From an uncultured Shimia sp. (GTDB lineage: Bacteria > Pseudomonadota > Alphaproteobacteria > Rhodobacterales > Rhodobacteraceae): a stretch of DNA of 64,000 bases. The translations under genes were made by a program, and so were the position numbers. The notes beneath the pieces were generated by a model. That model worked only from the letters and a program-made list of their open reading frames with translations. It had not been told where the DNA came from and searched no databases. Of this stretch, positions 40,563 to 49,999 are shown piece after piece. The stretch covers positions 1 through 64,000 of the forward strand of contig NZ_CAJXIV010000008.1 in the NCBI RefSeq assembly GCF_913054185.1, written 5' to 3'. How positions within the stretch are numbered: position 1 is the stretch's first letter; each line of letters starts with the position of its first letter.

Positions 40563-42673
40563 CGGCTAAACTCCGATCCTTGCGTGCCGAGAAGAAACCG
40601 TGCCGGGTCACGTTTGATCCGCGCCACCAGCCGGTCAAGGTTGCCCACCAAATAGCGAGATTCTTCTACAAATTTAACAGTTTGCGGCAAGCCTAGCCGC
40701 AGGAATTCAGACACTTGCCGCTCGTTGCGTTGCACAATACCATCCACTGTGCCCAACAGATTTGAAGCTGACTTGGACGCCGCCAAAACTTCATCAGACG
40801 CCTTGCTGATGTCATCAGACACGCCAGTGACGGTGCCCGAAACCGCAGCCACCGCGCCGCTGATATCAGTCATGATCTGATCCACATCTTCGTCCAATAT
40901 GCGGTTCACGCCGCTAAAGGTATCGCCCGCAGTATTCAGAGTAGCGTCAGCTGTTTCCATCGCCTGATAGATCGCTTCCAAGGTCCGATTGGAACGCTCA
41001 AATGTGTCAATCGCGGTCGTCAAAGCGTCACTGGCCTGGGGCGAGAGCGTTGCCAGTTGCCCCGTCGCATCCACAGCCAGCGTGTCGATGCTGGCAATCA
41101 TGGTGTTGGCGGCTTGGGCTGCCTCGGAGATGTTTTCCACCACATCAGGCAGGCGCTCATCCACCGTCACCCGAATGGCATCAAGCGCTGTGCGGGCGCT
41201 GGCCGCTGCCTCGCGCGCATCTTCGACCATGTCTGTTGCGCCGCCCCGCACCAGCGTGTTCACCGCGTCGGCCGTGTCATCGAGCGAGCGCAACATTTCA
41301 TCCGAAAGTTCCAACGCCTCGTTGAAATTCGCCAAGGTTGTGCGCGCCTCAACCAACCGCGCAGTTGCTGTTTCCAGCATCACCGCACCTTGATCCGTGA
41401 TCTCCTGCACACCGGTCTCAATTGCCGCCAGGGTTTCATTGGTTTGATCAATCAGCGGCGACACTTTGGTATTCGCCAAATCGCGCACAGTAGTTAGGGC
41501 AGCCGTTGCCTCATCAGCGAGTGGCTGTAGGTCTGTGTTCATCACAGTGGTGGCCGTGTCAGATGCCACGCGCACGGAGTTGAGCGTATCCGTGGCGGCA
41601 TTGGTGGCCGTTTCAAAGGCCGATATGGCTGTCTGCGTCTGCTCGACACGGGCCTGCACGCTGGTGCCCACCTCTTCATAGCGCGTCATCAGGCTGGACG
41701 CATCGGTGCCAACTTGCGCAATCTGGGTTTCCATCACCGCCGCCGTGTCCTGCACCTGTTGCACCAAGGCGGGCAGGCGCTCGTCAATCAAGGCCTGTGC
41801 TGATTGCATCGCGGAAATCGCAGACGGCTCCAAAACCGCAACTACATTTTCCAAAGCGGCCGCCGCATCCGCGCCACGCTGGATGAAGTCTTTGAGGTCG
41901 TCTTTCATCAGGCCATCTGCCGTGGCAAAGGCGCTTTCAGCATTTTCCAATGTGCCTTTGGTAAGCTCCGCTGCGTCTTTGATCGAACCCAGCGCGCCGG
42001 TCGCCTCGACCAGCGTTTCCTCCGCCGTGTCCGACAATGTCTCAAGCCGTGTGGTGAACGCCGCAATTTCCCGCGCCGCGCTGCCCACGTCTTCCGACAG
42101 CTCTTCAAACTCCGCCAAAGTGCGATCCAGCCGCCCTGATGCACTGGCCAAATTGCCCAGCAGCTCACTCACTGCTGCGGTGTTTTCGTCACTCACCACG
42201 GTTTGCAGATTTTCCAAAAGGCCAATCGCCTTTTCCATCAACTGCGGCGCGCCTTCGACCACCGATTGCAGGGCGCTCTTTTCCGTGGTGATTTCACTAT
42301 ATTGCGGCAAGGCGGCGGCCTCAAGTGTGCCACCGGACAGCGCCACAAAGCTCACGCCCGTCACGCCCTGTCCCTGCAGTTTGGCAATTGTGTCGACCTT
42401 CACCGGCGTGTCGGCCCCAACCTCAATGCGCACCCGCACCAGCGAGGGGTTCTCGTCATCCAGCTCCAGCATCACAACCTGCCCCACCGGCAAGCCATTG
42501 TAGCGCACGCTGCCCGCCATACCGAGGCCGCCGACGTTTTCAAACAGCACATCGTAATAAGCGTATTGCTTCTCCAGATCGATCTTCGCGAGCCACAGCA
42601 CAAACAGGAACGAGCCGATCAGGCCGACCAGCGCGAACACCCCAATCAGGAGGTAGTTTGCCCGTGTCTCCAT
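40559..42673 (-). CDS. MCE-family (MlaD-like) protein with very long helical extension
   Basis: A 704-residue protein: one membrane helix (about residues 6-28), one MCE domain (about residues 38-115, LFENVGGLGMAGSVRYNGLPVG and GVTGVSFVALSGG), and about 550 residues of Ala/Thr/Asp-rich helical sequence. A classical MlaD has about 180 residues. The long helical part may form a needle spanning the periplasm, as in other long MCE proteins. It is the substrate-binding part of an ABC lipid transporter with the permease and ATPase encoded upstream. Confidence 0.88.
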   Translation of the reverse strand: METRANYLLIGVFALVGLIGSFLFVLWLAKIDLEKQYAYYDVLFENVGGLGMAGSVRYNGLPVGQVVMLELDDENPSLVRVRIEVGADTPVKVDTIAKLQGQGVTGVSFVALSGGTLEAAALPQYSEITTEKSALQSVVEGAPQLMEKAIGLLENLQTVVSDENTAAVSELLGNLASASGRLDRTLAEFEELSEDVGSAAREIAAFTTRLETLSDTAEETLVEATGALGSIKDAAELTKGTLENAESAFATADGLMKDDLKDFIQRGADAAAALENVVAVLEPSAISAMQSAQALIDERLPALVQQVQDTAAVMETQIAQVGTDASSLMTRYEEVGTSVQARVEQTQTAISAFETATNAATDTLNSVRVASDTATTVMNTDLQPLADEATAALTTVRDLANTKVSPLIDQTNETLAAIETGVQEITDQGAVMLETATARLVEARTTLANFNEALELSDEMLRSLDDTADAVNTLVRGGATDMVEDAREAAASARTALDAIRVTVDERLPDVVENISEAAQAANTMIASIDTLAVDATGQLATLSPQASDALTTAIDTFERSNRTLEAIYQAMETADATLNTAGDTFSGVNRILDEDVDQIMTDISGAVAAVSGTVTGVSDDISKASDEVLAASKSASNLLGTVDGIVQRNERQVSEFLRLGLPQTVKFVEESRYLVGNLDRLVARIKRDPARFLLGTQGSEFSR

Positions 42674-42676
42674 GCC

Positions 42677-43480
42677 TTAAGTGCCCCCAGTCCCGTTGCC
42701 CGTGCCTTTGACCTGCGCCGCCCGCGCGCGTGGGCCGGTGAAATACTCCTGCACCCACGGATGATCGACATCGGTCATTGTTTCTATTGGACCTTCTACC
42801 AGAACACGCTTCTCGGCAAGCACCGCAATGCGATCACAAATCGCATATAGGCTGTCCAGATCATGCGTGACCATAAACACGGTGATGCCAAGACTGCGCT
42901 GCAACTCGCCAATCAAGTCGTCATAGGCCGCCGCGCCCACCGGATCGAGGCCCGCCGTGGGCTCATCCAGAAACACAATCTGCGGGTCCAGTGCGAGCGC
43001 GCGTGCCAAGGCGGCCCGTTTGCGCATCCCGCCGGACAGCTCGCTGGGCAACTTGTCACAGGCCAATTGCGGCAAGCCGACAAGGCTAATTTTGAGCGCG
43101 CCCAGTTCTTTCATCAGAGTGGGCGACAGCTTCAAATGCTCCCGCATCGGCGCCATCACGTTTTGCAAAACCGTCAGTGAGGAAAACAGCGCCCCATCTT
43201 GAAAGGCCACACCCCAACGGGTTTCGACCTTGCGCCGTTCTTCCTCCGGCGCGGTGAGCACATTGGTGCCCAGCACCTCAATGGTGCCCGCCGCCGGTTT
43301 ATTCAGGCCAACAATGGTGCGCAATAGCACCGATTTGCCGGTCCCGGACCCACCAACAATGCCCAGCACCTCGCCGCGCCAGACGTCCAAATCCAGCTTG
43401 TCATGCACCACCTGCGGCCCAAACTGATTGCGCAACCCGCGGACCTTGATGATGGCATCGCGTTGTGGCGTGTCACTCAT
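42677..43480 (-). CDS. MlaF-type ATPase of the MCE lipid transporter
   Basis: A 267-residue ABC ATPase. Walker A GGSGTGKSVLL, signature LSGGMRKRAALARALA and Walker B IVFLDEPTAGLDP are intact. The sequence is typical of Mla/TTG2A ATPases. The ATG at 43480 (MSDTPQRDAI) follows the permease stop by two bases; the frame is open further back through the permease gene but that extension is an overlap artefact. It powers lipid movement between the membranes. Confidence 0.93.
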   Translation of the reverse strand: MSDTPQRDAIIKVRGLRNQFGPQVVHDKLDLDVWRGEVLGIVGGSGTGKSVLLRTIVGLNKPAAGTIEVLGTNVLTAPEEERRKVETRWGVAFQDGALFSSLTVLQNVMAPMREHLKLSPTLMKELGALKISLVGLPQLACDKLPSELSGGMRKRAALARALALDPQIVFLDEPTAGLDPVGAAAYDDLIGELQRSLGITVFMVTHDLDSLYAICDRIAVLAEKRVLVEGPIETMTDVDHPWVQEYFTGPRARAAQVKGTGNGTGGT

Positions 43481-43482
43481 GC

Positions 43483-44613
43483 TCACACCCCCAACTGCGC
43501 AAAGAAGATCGAGAACAGCGCATCTAGCGCGATCACCAAAAAGATGCCCTGCACCACGCTTGAGGTGGTGCGACGTCCCACACTGGTGGAGCTGCCCTGC
43601 ACCTGAAACGCCTGCCAACAAGCCACAACGCCAATCACCAAGGCAAAAAACGGCGCTTTCACCATGCCCACCAGCAGATGTTTCACCGCGATGTTGTCAT
43701 GCAGCCGGGTGATGAACATGCCGGGGTTCACATCCAGACTGACCCAGCTCATCAACGCACCGCCAAACAGGCCAAACAAATTGGCGACAAAGCCCAAAAG
43801 CGGCAGCATGATCAAAAGCCCCAACACCCGCGGCACCACCAGCACCCGCACCGGATCAAGGCCCAGCGTCTGCATCGCGTCGATTTCCTGCTGCACCTTC
43901 ATCGAGCCCACCGAGGCGGTGAAAGCTGACCCAGAGCGCCCCGCAACAATGATGGCCGTTAGCAAAATGCCCAACTCGCGCAGCACCGAAATGCCAATCA
44001 GCTCAACCACAAACACCTCTGCGCCAAACTGCTGCAATTGGCTTGCACCCTGAAAGCCCAAGACCACGCCAATCAAAAACCCCATCAAGGCGATGATCGG
44101 CACCGCGTTGAATCCCACGTCCTGCATATGCGTGACCAAACTGGCCCAGCGCACCTTGTGTGGCCGCACAAATATATCCGCCAAACCGACAAGCGTTTGG
44201 CCAAGAAAACTCACCAGAGACAGCGCATCCTGCCAACCGAACACCAGATTGCGGCCGATGTTGGCCACCCACTGCAAGCGCCCGTGTTCTGGCAGCTCGT
44301 GCGGGGTTTCTTCCGGCGTGGCCGTTGTGACAGTCTCAAGCAACGCGAGGTGATCCACAGCTCCTGCGATCTGCACCTCGGCGCCCCCTTGCTGCAACCG
44401 CCTACGCAGTTGCGCCACCAGCCAGGCGCCGCCAGTGTCAAAGGCCGACAAAGCGGTCAAATCAATCTGCACGTGCTTTTCGGTTGGTGAGGTTTGCGCA
44501 AAGACCCCCTCGATTTCGGCCAAATAGGCTGTCAGCAATGCCCCGGAGAGCTGCACCACGGCGCAGCCGTTTTGCGCTTCCACCCGCAGAACAGGCGCGA
44601 CCATAACGGTCAT
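43483..44613 (-). CDS. MlaE-type permease with N-terminal STAS domain
   Basis: A 376-residue protein: a STAS domain at about residues 5-95 (HVQIDLTALSAFDTGGAWLVAQL, here in parts HVQIDLTALS and FDTGGAWLVAQL) is fused to an MlaE permease domain with PIIALMGFLIGVVLGFQGA and five or so membrane helices. In E. coli the STAS function is a separate protein, MlaB; the fusion is common in alphaproteobacteria. First gene of the four-gene MCE operon. Confidence 0.92.
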   Translation of the reverse strand: MTVMVAPVLRVEAQNGCAVVQLSGALLTAYLAEIEGVFAQTSPTEKHVQIDLTALSAFDTGGAWLVAQLRRRLQQGGAEVQIAGAVDHLALLETVTTATPEETPHELPEHGRLQWVANIGRNLVFGWQDALSLVSFLGQTLVGLADIFVRPHKVRWASLVTHMQDVGFNAVPIIALMGFLIGVVLGFQGASQLQQFGAEVFVVELIGISVLRELGILLTAIIVAGRSGSAFTASVGSMKVQQEIDAMQTLGLDPVRVLVVPRVLGLLIMLPLLGFVANLFGLFGGALMSWVSLDVNPGMFITRLHDNIAVKHLLVGMVKAPFFALVIGVVACWQAFQVQGSSTSVGRRTTSSVVQGIFLVIALDALFSIFFAQLGV

Positions 44614-44699
44614 GCGCTAAGCACCCCGCCGTCCCTCATGTCCGTCAGAAACCGGATCATCCTGCCCAAATCTGTTGCCTCAAACCATTTTATGGAAGC

Positions 44700-45488
44700 C
44701 TAGCCCAGCGCCACTTGCCGCTCAAGCTCTGCCACATCAGGCCGCTCCAACCGCGTCAACGCTTGCATCACCAACCGTTGCGCCCGTGCCCCTGGCCAAT
44801 CGGAGGGCAACACCGCGTCTTGCACGTCGCCATGGCGCAACCGCAGCCGCCGCCAGTGATGCAAAATCACCAAGCGCAAAGCTGCCCGATCCAAAATTCC
44901 CTCAGGTGTGGTATGGGCCAGGACGTGTTCCACCGTCGTTGACAGGGCGTTGTATTCTGCTGCCATCTGATCGGGCACCAATGCGGCCCCCGCCCAGCCC
45001 GGCAATCGCTCCGGTGCAAAGCGACTGAGCAAAATATCCTCACTGGACCGCACCGCACCAGCCACCAAAGCGCTGCGTGCGGACAGGGACACAGCCTGCG
45101 CTGGCAACATTTCTAGAAACTCCGCCGCCGTCAAATTTGGTCCGCCAATCGCCAGCCAGACAACCTCTGTGGTCTCTGCGAACCCATATATCTGCGCCCG
45201 CACCGCCTCGGTTTCTTCCCAACCTTTTGTGGTCAGTTGATGTGCCGACAATCGCCCGCGCTTTTCCGAAATGATCCAGCCATCACGACGCAGCCGGTGT
45301 ACCGCCACCCGCAGCGCCTGATTGTTGATGCCCAGCCGACCAACCAAAGCGTCCAGCACCGGCCCAGACAGCCAAGCCTCCTGGCTCTGAAGCAAGTCAC
45401 CCAAAATAGTAACCACAACCGACCAGACCTTAAGCGGGCCACAGCCGGAAACGGCATTGATATCTTCTTGCAGATCAACAGTTTGCAT
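44700..45488 (-). CDS. PaaX-family transcriptional regulator
   Basis: A 262-residue regulator with a winged-helix N-terminus (VWSVVVTILGDLL, then LGINNQALRVAVHRLRRDGWI) and the PaaX C-terminal domain. PaaX in E. coli represses phenylacetate catabolism and responds to an aryl-CoA thioester. Here no paa genes are near; the divergent operon holds an acyl-CoA carboxylase, so an acyl-CoA of that pathway is the likely effector. The 135-base gap between the two should hold its operator. Start taken at 45488 (MQTVDLQEDI). Confidence 0.85.
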   Translation of the reverse strand: MQTVDLQEDINAVSGCGPLKVWSVVVTILGDLLQSQEAWLSGPVLDALVGRLGINNQALRVAVHRLRRDGWIISEKRGRLSAHQLTTKGWEETEAVRAQIYGFAETTEVVWLAIGGPNLTAAEFLEMLPAQAVSLSARSALVAGAVRSSEDILLSRFAPERLPGWAGAALVPDQMAAEYNALSTTVEHVLAHTTPEGILDRAALRLVILHHWRRLRLRHGDVQDAVLPSDWPGARAQRLVMQALTRLERPDVAELERQVALG

Positions 45489-45623
45489 GGTGCCAATCTT
45501 ACGCCTCTCCGGCTGCAACAACAAGCATAGGCCGCAGCGTCACATTCACACTCTCTTGATGCGCCCGCGCCTCCGGCTCACAGTGGCCTCGAAATTCGGG
45601 ACCGCTCAGGAGGAGGAGCCCCC

Positions 45624-47243
45624 ATGTCGTTTGAGACACAAATCACGCCAAATGCGCCTGCGTTTGGGCAAAACCGCGATGCCATGCTCACCGCTGTAGC
45701 GGAGTTACGGGCGCTGGAAAATCGCGCCGCAGAGAAATCCGAACAACGCCGGGACCGCTTTGCCGCACGGGGCCAGATCACGCCGCGCGAACGCCTCGCC
45801 CGCTTGCTGGATCCTGGCCTGCCGTTCCTGCGCCTGCACAGCCTTGCAGGGTATTTGCAAGACAGCGACGACCCGGAGAAATCCCTGCCGGGCAGCACGT
45901 TCTTGATGGGCATCGGATTTGTATCTGGTGTGCGCTGCATGATTTTGGTGGATGACAGTGGCATCAACGCTGGGGCGCTCTCGCCGATGTCCTTGCAGGC
46001 CATGTTGTCCGCCCAAGAGATCGCCCTGCGCCAGAAGCTGCCGTTTGTGCATCTGGTGGAAAGCGCAGGCGCCAACCTGATGAACTACCGCGTGGAAGAC
46101 TGGGCCTTGGGCGGCGGTGTGTTCCGCAACCTCGCGCGGCTCTCGGCGGCAGGCTTGCCAACGATTGCGGTTTTGCACGGTCCCTCCACCGCCGGCGGTG
46201 CCTATATGCCGGGCCTGTCGGACTACGTGATCGGCGTGAAGAAAAATGGCATGGCGGCACTTGCGGGCGCCGCACTGGTCCATGCCGCGACTGGCGAAGT
46301 GGCCAAAGACGCTGATCTTGGTGGCGCGGAAATGCATGCGACCACCTCCGGTCTGGTGGAATATCTTGCCGAAGACGATGTACACGCCATCGCACTGGCC
46401 CGCCGCGTGATGACGCGTTTGGATTGGAACCGCGACATGGCCAAACCAGCGGCGCGCAGTTTTGACGCGCCGAGATTTGACACGGAGGAAATCGCCGGCG
46501 TGGTGCCTGCTGACTGGTCCACACCTTATGATGCGCGCGAACTCATTGCCCGCCTTGTCGACGGCTCCGATTTTGACGAATTTAAGCCAGATTTTGGCCC
46601 TGCCACGCTTTGCACTCAGGCGCGGATCCACGGGCACACCGTGGGCATCCTTGCCAACAACGGCCCGATTGATCCGGCAGGCGCCAACAAGGCCACGCAT
46701 TTCATTCAGGCCTGTGATCAGGCTGGCACGCCGCTTGTGTTTCTCAACAACACCACCGGCTACATGGTGGGCACAGCTTATGAGCAGGCCGGGATGATCA
46801 AACACGGCTCCAAGATGATCCAGGCCGTGTCCAACGCCCGTGTGCCCAAGATCACGCTCTACTGTGGGGCCAGCTTTGGCGCGGGCAACTACGGCATGTG
46901 CGGCATCGCTTATCAGCCGGATTTCCTGTTTGCCTGGCCCACCTCCCGCTCCGGCGTGATGGGCGGCGCACAGGCTGCCAAAACCATGAGCCATGTCGCC
47001 CGTACAGGCGCCGCCCGTAAAGGCGTCGATGTAGATGAAGCCCGCATGGCCAAACAGGAAGCCGCCATTCAAGGATTGTTTGACGCACAGTCCTCGCCGT
47101 TCTTCACCTCCGGCAAAATACTTGACCACGGCGTGATCGATCCGCGCGACAGCCGCAAGGTGATTGCTTTCTGCCTTGGCACCGTGGCCGAAGCGCGCCG
47201 TCGCGACCTCAACCCCAACAGCTTTGGCGTCGCGAGGATGTGA
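45624..47243 (+). CDS. Acyl-CoA carboxylase, carboxyltransferase (beta) subunit
   Basis: A 539-residue biotin-dependent carboxyltransferase of the methylcrotonyl/geranyl-CoA carboxylase type. RITPRERLARLLDPGLPFL-like opening (QITPRERLARLLDPG), NNTTGYMVGTAYEQAGMIKHG and GASFGAGNYGMCGIAYQPDF (in parts) are typical. AGGAGGAGGAG directly upstream gives a strong ribosome-binding site. Substrate not resolved between methylcrotonyl-, geranyl- or another acyl-CoA. It overlaps into the alpha subunit gene region, three bases apart. Confidence 0.9.
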   Translation: MSFETQITPNAPAFGQNRDAMLTAVAELRALENRAAEKSEQRRDRFAARGQITPRERLARLLDPGLPFLRLHSLAGYLQDSDDPEKSLPGSTFLMGIGFVSGVRCMILVDDSGINAGALSPMSLQAMLSAQEIALRQKLPFVHLVESAGANLMNYRVEDWALGGGVFRNLARLSAAGLPTIAVLHGPSTAGGAYMPGLSDYVIGVKKNGMAALAGAALVHAATGEVAKDADLGGAEMHATTSGLVEYLAEDDVHAIALARRVMTRLDWNRDMAKPAARSFDAPRFDTEEIAGVVPADWSTPYDARELIARLVDGSDFDEFKPDFGPATLCTQARIHGHTVGILANNGPIDPAGANKATHFIQACDQAGTPLVFLNNTTGYMVGTAYEQAGMIKHGSKMIQAVSNARVPKITLYCGASFGAGNYGMCGIAYQPDFLFAWPTSRSGVMGGAQAAKTMSHVARTGAARKGVDVDEARMAKQEAAIQGLFDAQSSPFFTSGKILDHGVIDPRDSRKVIAFCLGTVAEARRRDLNPNSFGVARM

Positions 47244-47245
47244 AT

Positions 47246-49201
47246 ATGAGTACGTTTGACACAATCCTGATTGCCAATCGTGGCGAAATTGCTTGTCGCA
47301 TCATCCGCACCGCCCGAGACCTCGGCCTGCGTACTGTCGCGGTGTATTCAGATGCCGACGCAGATGCGCTGCATGTGTCTATGGCGGATGAGGCGCATCC
47401 CATTGGCCCCGCCCCTGCCGCAGAAAGCTACCTCAACATCGACGCCATTTTGGCCGCCGCGAAAGTCTCGCGCACGGGGGCGATCCACCCTGGTTACGGC
47501 TTTTTGTCCGAGAACGCTGACTTTGCCCGCGCGGTTGAACGCGCAGGTCTTGTTTTTGTAGGGCCCTCACCAGAGGCCATCGAGATCATGGGCGACAAGG
47601 CCATCGCCAAGGCGCATATGCTGGATGCCGGGGTGCCCTGCGTGCCCGGCTATCAAGGCGCAGACCAGGCTGACGCGACACTGCTGTCTCACGCACAAGA
47701 CATCGGTGTTCCACTTATGGTCAAAGCCGCAGCAGGCGGTGGCGGCAAAGGCATGCGGCTGGTCACAGACATGAATGATCTGTCAGAGGCTCTTTCGCTG
47801 GCACGCTCTGAGGCCAGCGCCGCCTTTGGCAACGACACCCTGATCCTGGAACGCGCGGTGCAAAATGCCCGCCATATCGAAATTCAGATCTTTGCGGATC
47901 ACGCAGGCCAAACCATCGCCTTGGGTGAGCGGGACTGCTCTGTGCAGCGCCGCCATCAAAAGGTGATTGAGGAAGCCCCCGCCCCCGGCATGGCGCAAAC
48001 CCTACGCAAACGTATGGAAGAAGCTGCCATCGCGGCGGCGCGATCAGTAGGCTACGTCGGCGCAGGCACGGTGGAGTTTTTGCTCGATGCAAACGGCGAA
48101 GATTTCTATTTCCTTGAGATGAACACCCGGCTTCAGGTCGAACATCCGGTCACCGAAATGATCACTGGTCTCGATCTTGTGGCATTGCAAATTGCCGTTG
48201 CCCAAGGCGCGTCTCTGCCCCTCTCTCAAGAGGATGTCACGCTCACAGGACACGCCGTCGAGGTGCGGCTTTATGCCGAAGACCCCGCCAATGGCTTCCT
48301 ACCATCAATTGGAAAAATTCATAAATTTGAAACAGATAATACCCTTCGGATCGACACTGGGGTGCGCAGTGGCGACGAAGTCACCCCACATTATGACCCG
48401 ATGCTGGCCAAGTTCATTGCCTACGGGAATACCCGCGACGAGGCGCTGCGCAAGCTGACACAGGGGCTCGACAACACCGCGATTCTGGGTGTGACCACCA
48501 ACCTGCCCTTCTCGCGTGATCTGCTGGATCACCCGGAAGTGCAAAACGGCACTGCCAGCACCACATTTCTGGATGACATCCACCCTGAGGGACCACCGTC
48601 GCCAGAGATTACGCCGCAAACAATTGCCCTCGCCGCAACACTTTTGCTGCGCAGCAAAAATAAGGCTGCGCAGGCGCAAAGCCTGCTGTCGGACATCTCC
48701 TTGTCAGGGTTTTCCAGCGATGGCGGCTTGCCCATTCCGTTGGACCTCTCGCTTGACGATGAAACGTATCCGCTCACCGCAACGGGCGTCGGCACGCTTC
48801 ACATCGCGGTTTCTGGTGACGGCTGGGCTCACACAGTCGGTCCCGATCTTCGCATCGATGGCCTGCGCAGTCATGCGCATCACACGCCCGACGGAACGGG
48901 TGGCCTCTACTTGCAAACCGAAGGCCACCACCTGCACATCTCCCGTGCACAGCCCTGGGCCACAACCGACGCTGCCGTAACCGGCGCGCTCACCGCGCCG
49001 ATGCCCGGCCTGCTGGTGGCGCTCAACGTGGCCGCCGGAGACACCGTCCAAAAAGGCGACACGCTGGCCGTACTTGAAGCCATGAAAATGCAACATCAAT
49101 TGACCGCCGCCGCAGATGGCGTTGTCGCTGCGCGCCACGTTGAGGCGGGACAACAGCTGAGCAAAGGCGCGCTGATCCTGACCATGGAAGACCCAACATG
49201 A
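47246..49201 (+). CDS. Acyl-CoA carboxylase, biotin carboxylase/carrier (alpha) subunit
   Basis: A 651-residue protein. The biotin carboxylase half opens TILIANRGEIACRIIRTAR and carries the ATP loop AAAGGGGKGMRLV and FFLEMNTRLQVEHPVTE-like stretch (FLEMNTRLQVEHPVTE). The carrier domain at the end has the biotinylation motif EAMKM at about residue 615. It supplies carboxybiotin to the beta subunit. The stop overlaps the next gene start by four bases. Confidence 0.92.
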   Translation: MSTFDTILIANRGEIACRIIRTARDLGLRTVAVYSDADADALHVSMADEAHPIGPAPAAESYLNIDAILAAAKVSRTGAIHPGYGFLSENADFARAVERAGLVFVGPSPEAIEIMGDKAIAKAHMLDAGVPCVPGYQGADQADATLLSHAQDIGVPLMVKAAAGGGGKGMRLVTDMNDLSEALSLARSEASAAFGNDTLILERAVQNARHIEIQIFADHAGQTIALGERDCSVQRRHQKVIEEAPAPGMAQTLRKRMEEAAIAAARSVGYVGAGTVEFLLDANGEDFYFLEMNTRLQVEHPVTEMITGLDLVALQIAVAQGASLPLSQEDVTLTGHAVEVRLYAEDPANGFLPSIGKIHKFETDNTLRIDTGVRSGDEVTPHYDPMLAKFIAYGNTRDEALRKLTQGLDNTAILGVTTNLPFSRDLLDHPEVQNGTASTTFLDDIHPEGPPSPEITPQTIALAATLLLRSKNKAAQAQSLLSDISLSGFSSDGGLPIPLDLSLDDETYPLTATGVGTLHIAVSGDGWAHTVGPDLRIDGLRSHAHHTPDGTGGLYLQTEGHHLHISRAQPWATTDAAVTGALTAPMPGLLVALNVAAGDTVQKGDTLAVLEAMKMQHQLTAAADGVVAARHVEAGQQLSKGALILTMEDPT

Positions 49202-49998
49202 CACTCCCCCAAGCTGACGATTTTCTGACCGAATCCGAAGTCCTGTATGAGGCCCTCGTTGATCTGTCTGATGAAGACATGCGCGCACGGACCCAGTTCA
49301 AAGGCTGGACCATCGAAGATGTATTGGTGCACCTACATTTCTGGAACACCGGCGCGGACCTTTCCGCCAGCGATGTGACCACGTTCAAAAACCGCATGGG
49401 TGCGGCGCTGGCATCCCTGAAAAAGACCGGTTCGTTGCGCGGCTTCGAAGATCAAACCGTCGCGCAGCGTGGGACAGAGCTGCGTGATCTCTGGATCCAC
49501 ACGGCCCGCGACATCGCCACGCGCTGGCGCGACAAAGACCCCAAAACCCGCCTGCCATGGGTTGGCCCGTCCATGTCTGCACGCTCCTCCATGACAGCCC
49601 GGCAAATGGAGACCTGGGCCCATGGGTTTGAAGTTTACGACACGCTTGGCAAAAGTCGGGCTGAGAGCGACCGGGTCAAAAACATTGTGGTACTTGGCAT
49701 AAACACCTTTGGCTGGTCCCATCAGGTGCACGGCCTGTCGGTGCCAGAAGTGATGCCCAAACTCACGCTGACGTCCCCCTCAGGTGAGGTGTGGGCGTTT
49801 GGCGAAGACGACAATTGCACCATCACCGGCTCCGCGTTGGATTTCGCCGCTGTGGTCACACAAACCCGCGCTCTGAGTGACACCAACCTCATGGTGCACG
49901 GCGACGCCGCGCAAACCTGGATGACCAACGCCCAATGTTTTGCCGGCCCAGCCGAAACACCACCCGCAGCGGGCAGCCGCCACAAGCAAGAGCGCTGA
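49198..49998 (+). CDS. TIGR03084-family metal-binding protein (DinB-like fold)
   Basis: A 266-residue protein with the layout of TIGR03084: an N-terminal DinB/maleylpyruvate-isomerase-like four-helix domain with FKGWTIEDVLVHLHFWN, METWAHGFEVYDTL and FGWSHQVHGL contributing His ligands for a metal. Family members are usually found beside acyl-CoA carboxylases, but their reaction is not established to my knowledge. It starts four bases inside the carboxylase gene and ends just before the BKACE gene, so it is a pathway member. Confidence 0.75.
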   Translation: MTLPQADDFLTESEVLYEALVDLSDEDMRARTQFKGWTIEDVLVHLHFWNTGADLSASDVTTFKNRMGAALASLKKTGSLRGFEDQTVAQRGTELRDLWIHTARDIATRWRDKDPKTRLPWVGPSMSARSSMTARQMETWAHGFEVYDTLGKSRAESDRVKNIVVLGINTFGWSHQVHGLSVPEVMPKLTLTSPSGEVWAFGEDDNCTITGSALDFAAVVTQTRALSDTNLMVHGDAAQTWMTNAQCFAGPAETPPAAGSRHKQER

Positions 49999-49999
49999 A

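Noticed and set aside
43481-43621. Longer start for the MlaF-type ATPase
   Set aside because: The extension lies wholly inside the MlaE gene; the ATG at 43480 follows the permease stop by two bases and starts a typical ATPase.
45705-47264. Long 519-codon frame on the minus strand
   Set aside because: It mirrors the carboxyltransferase gene, which has full family motifs and a strong ribosome-binding site; the antisense protein has no recognisable domain.
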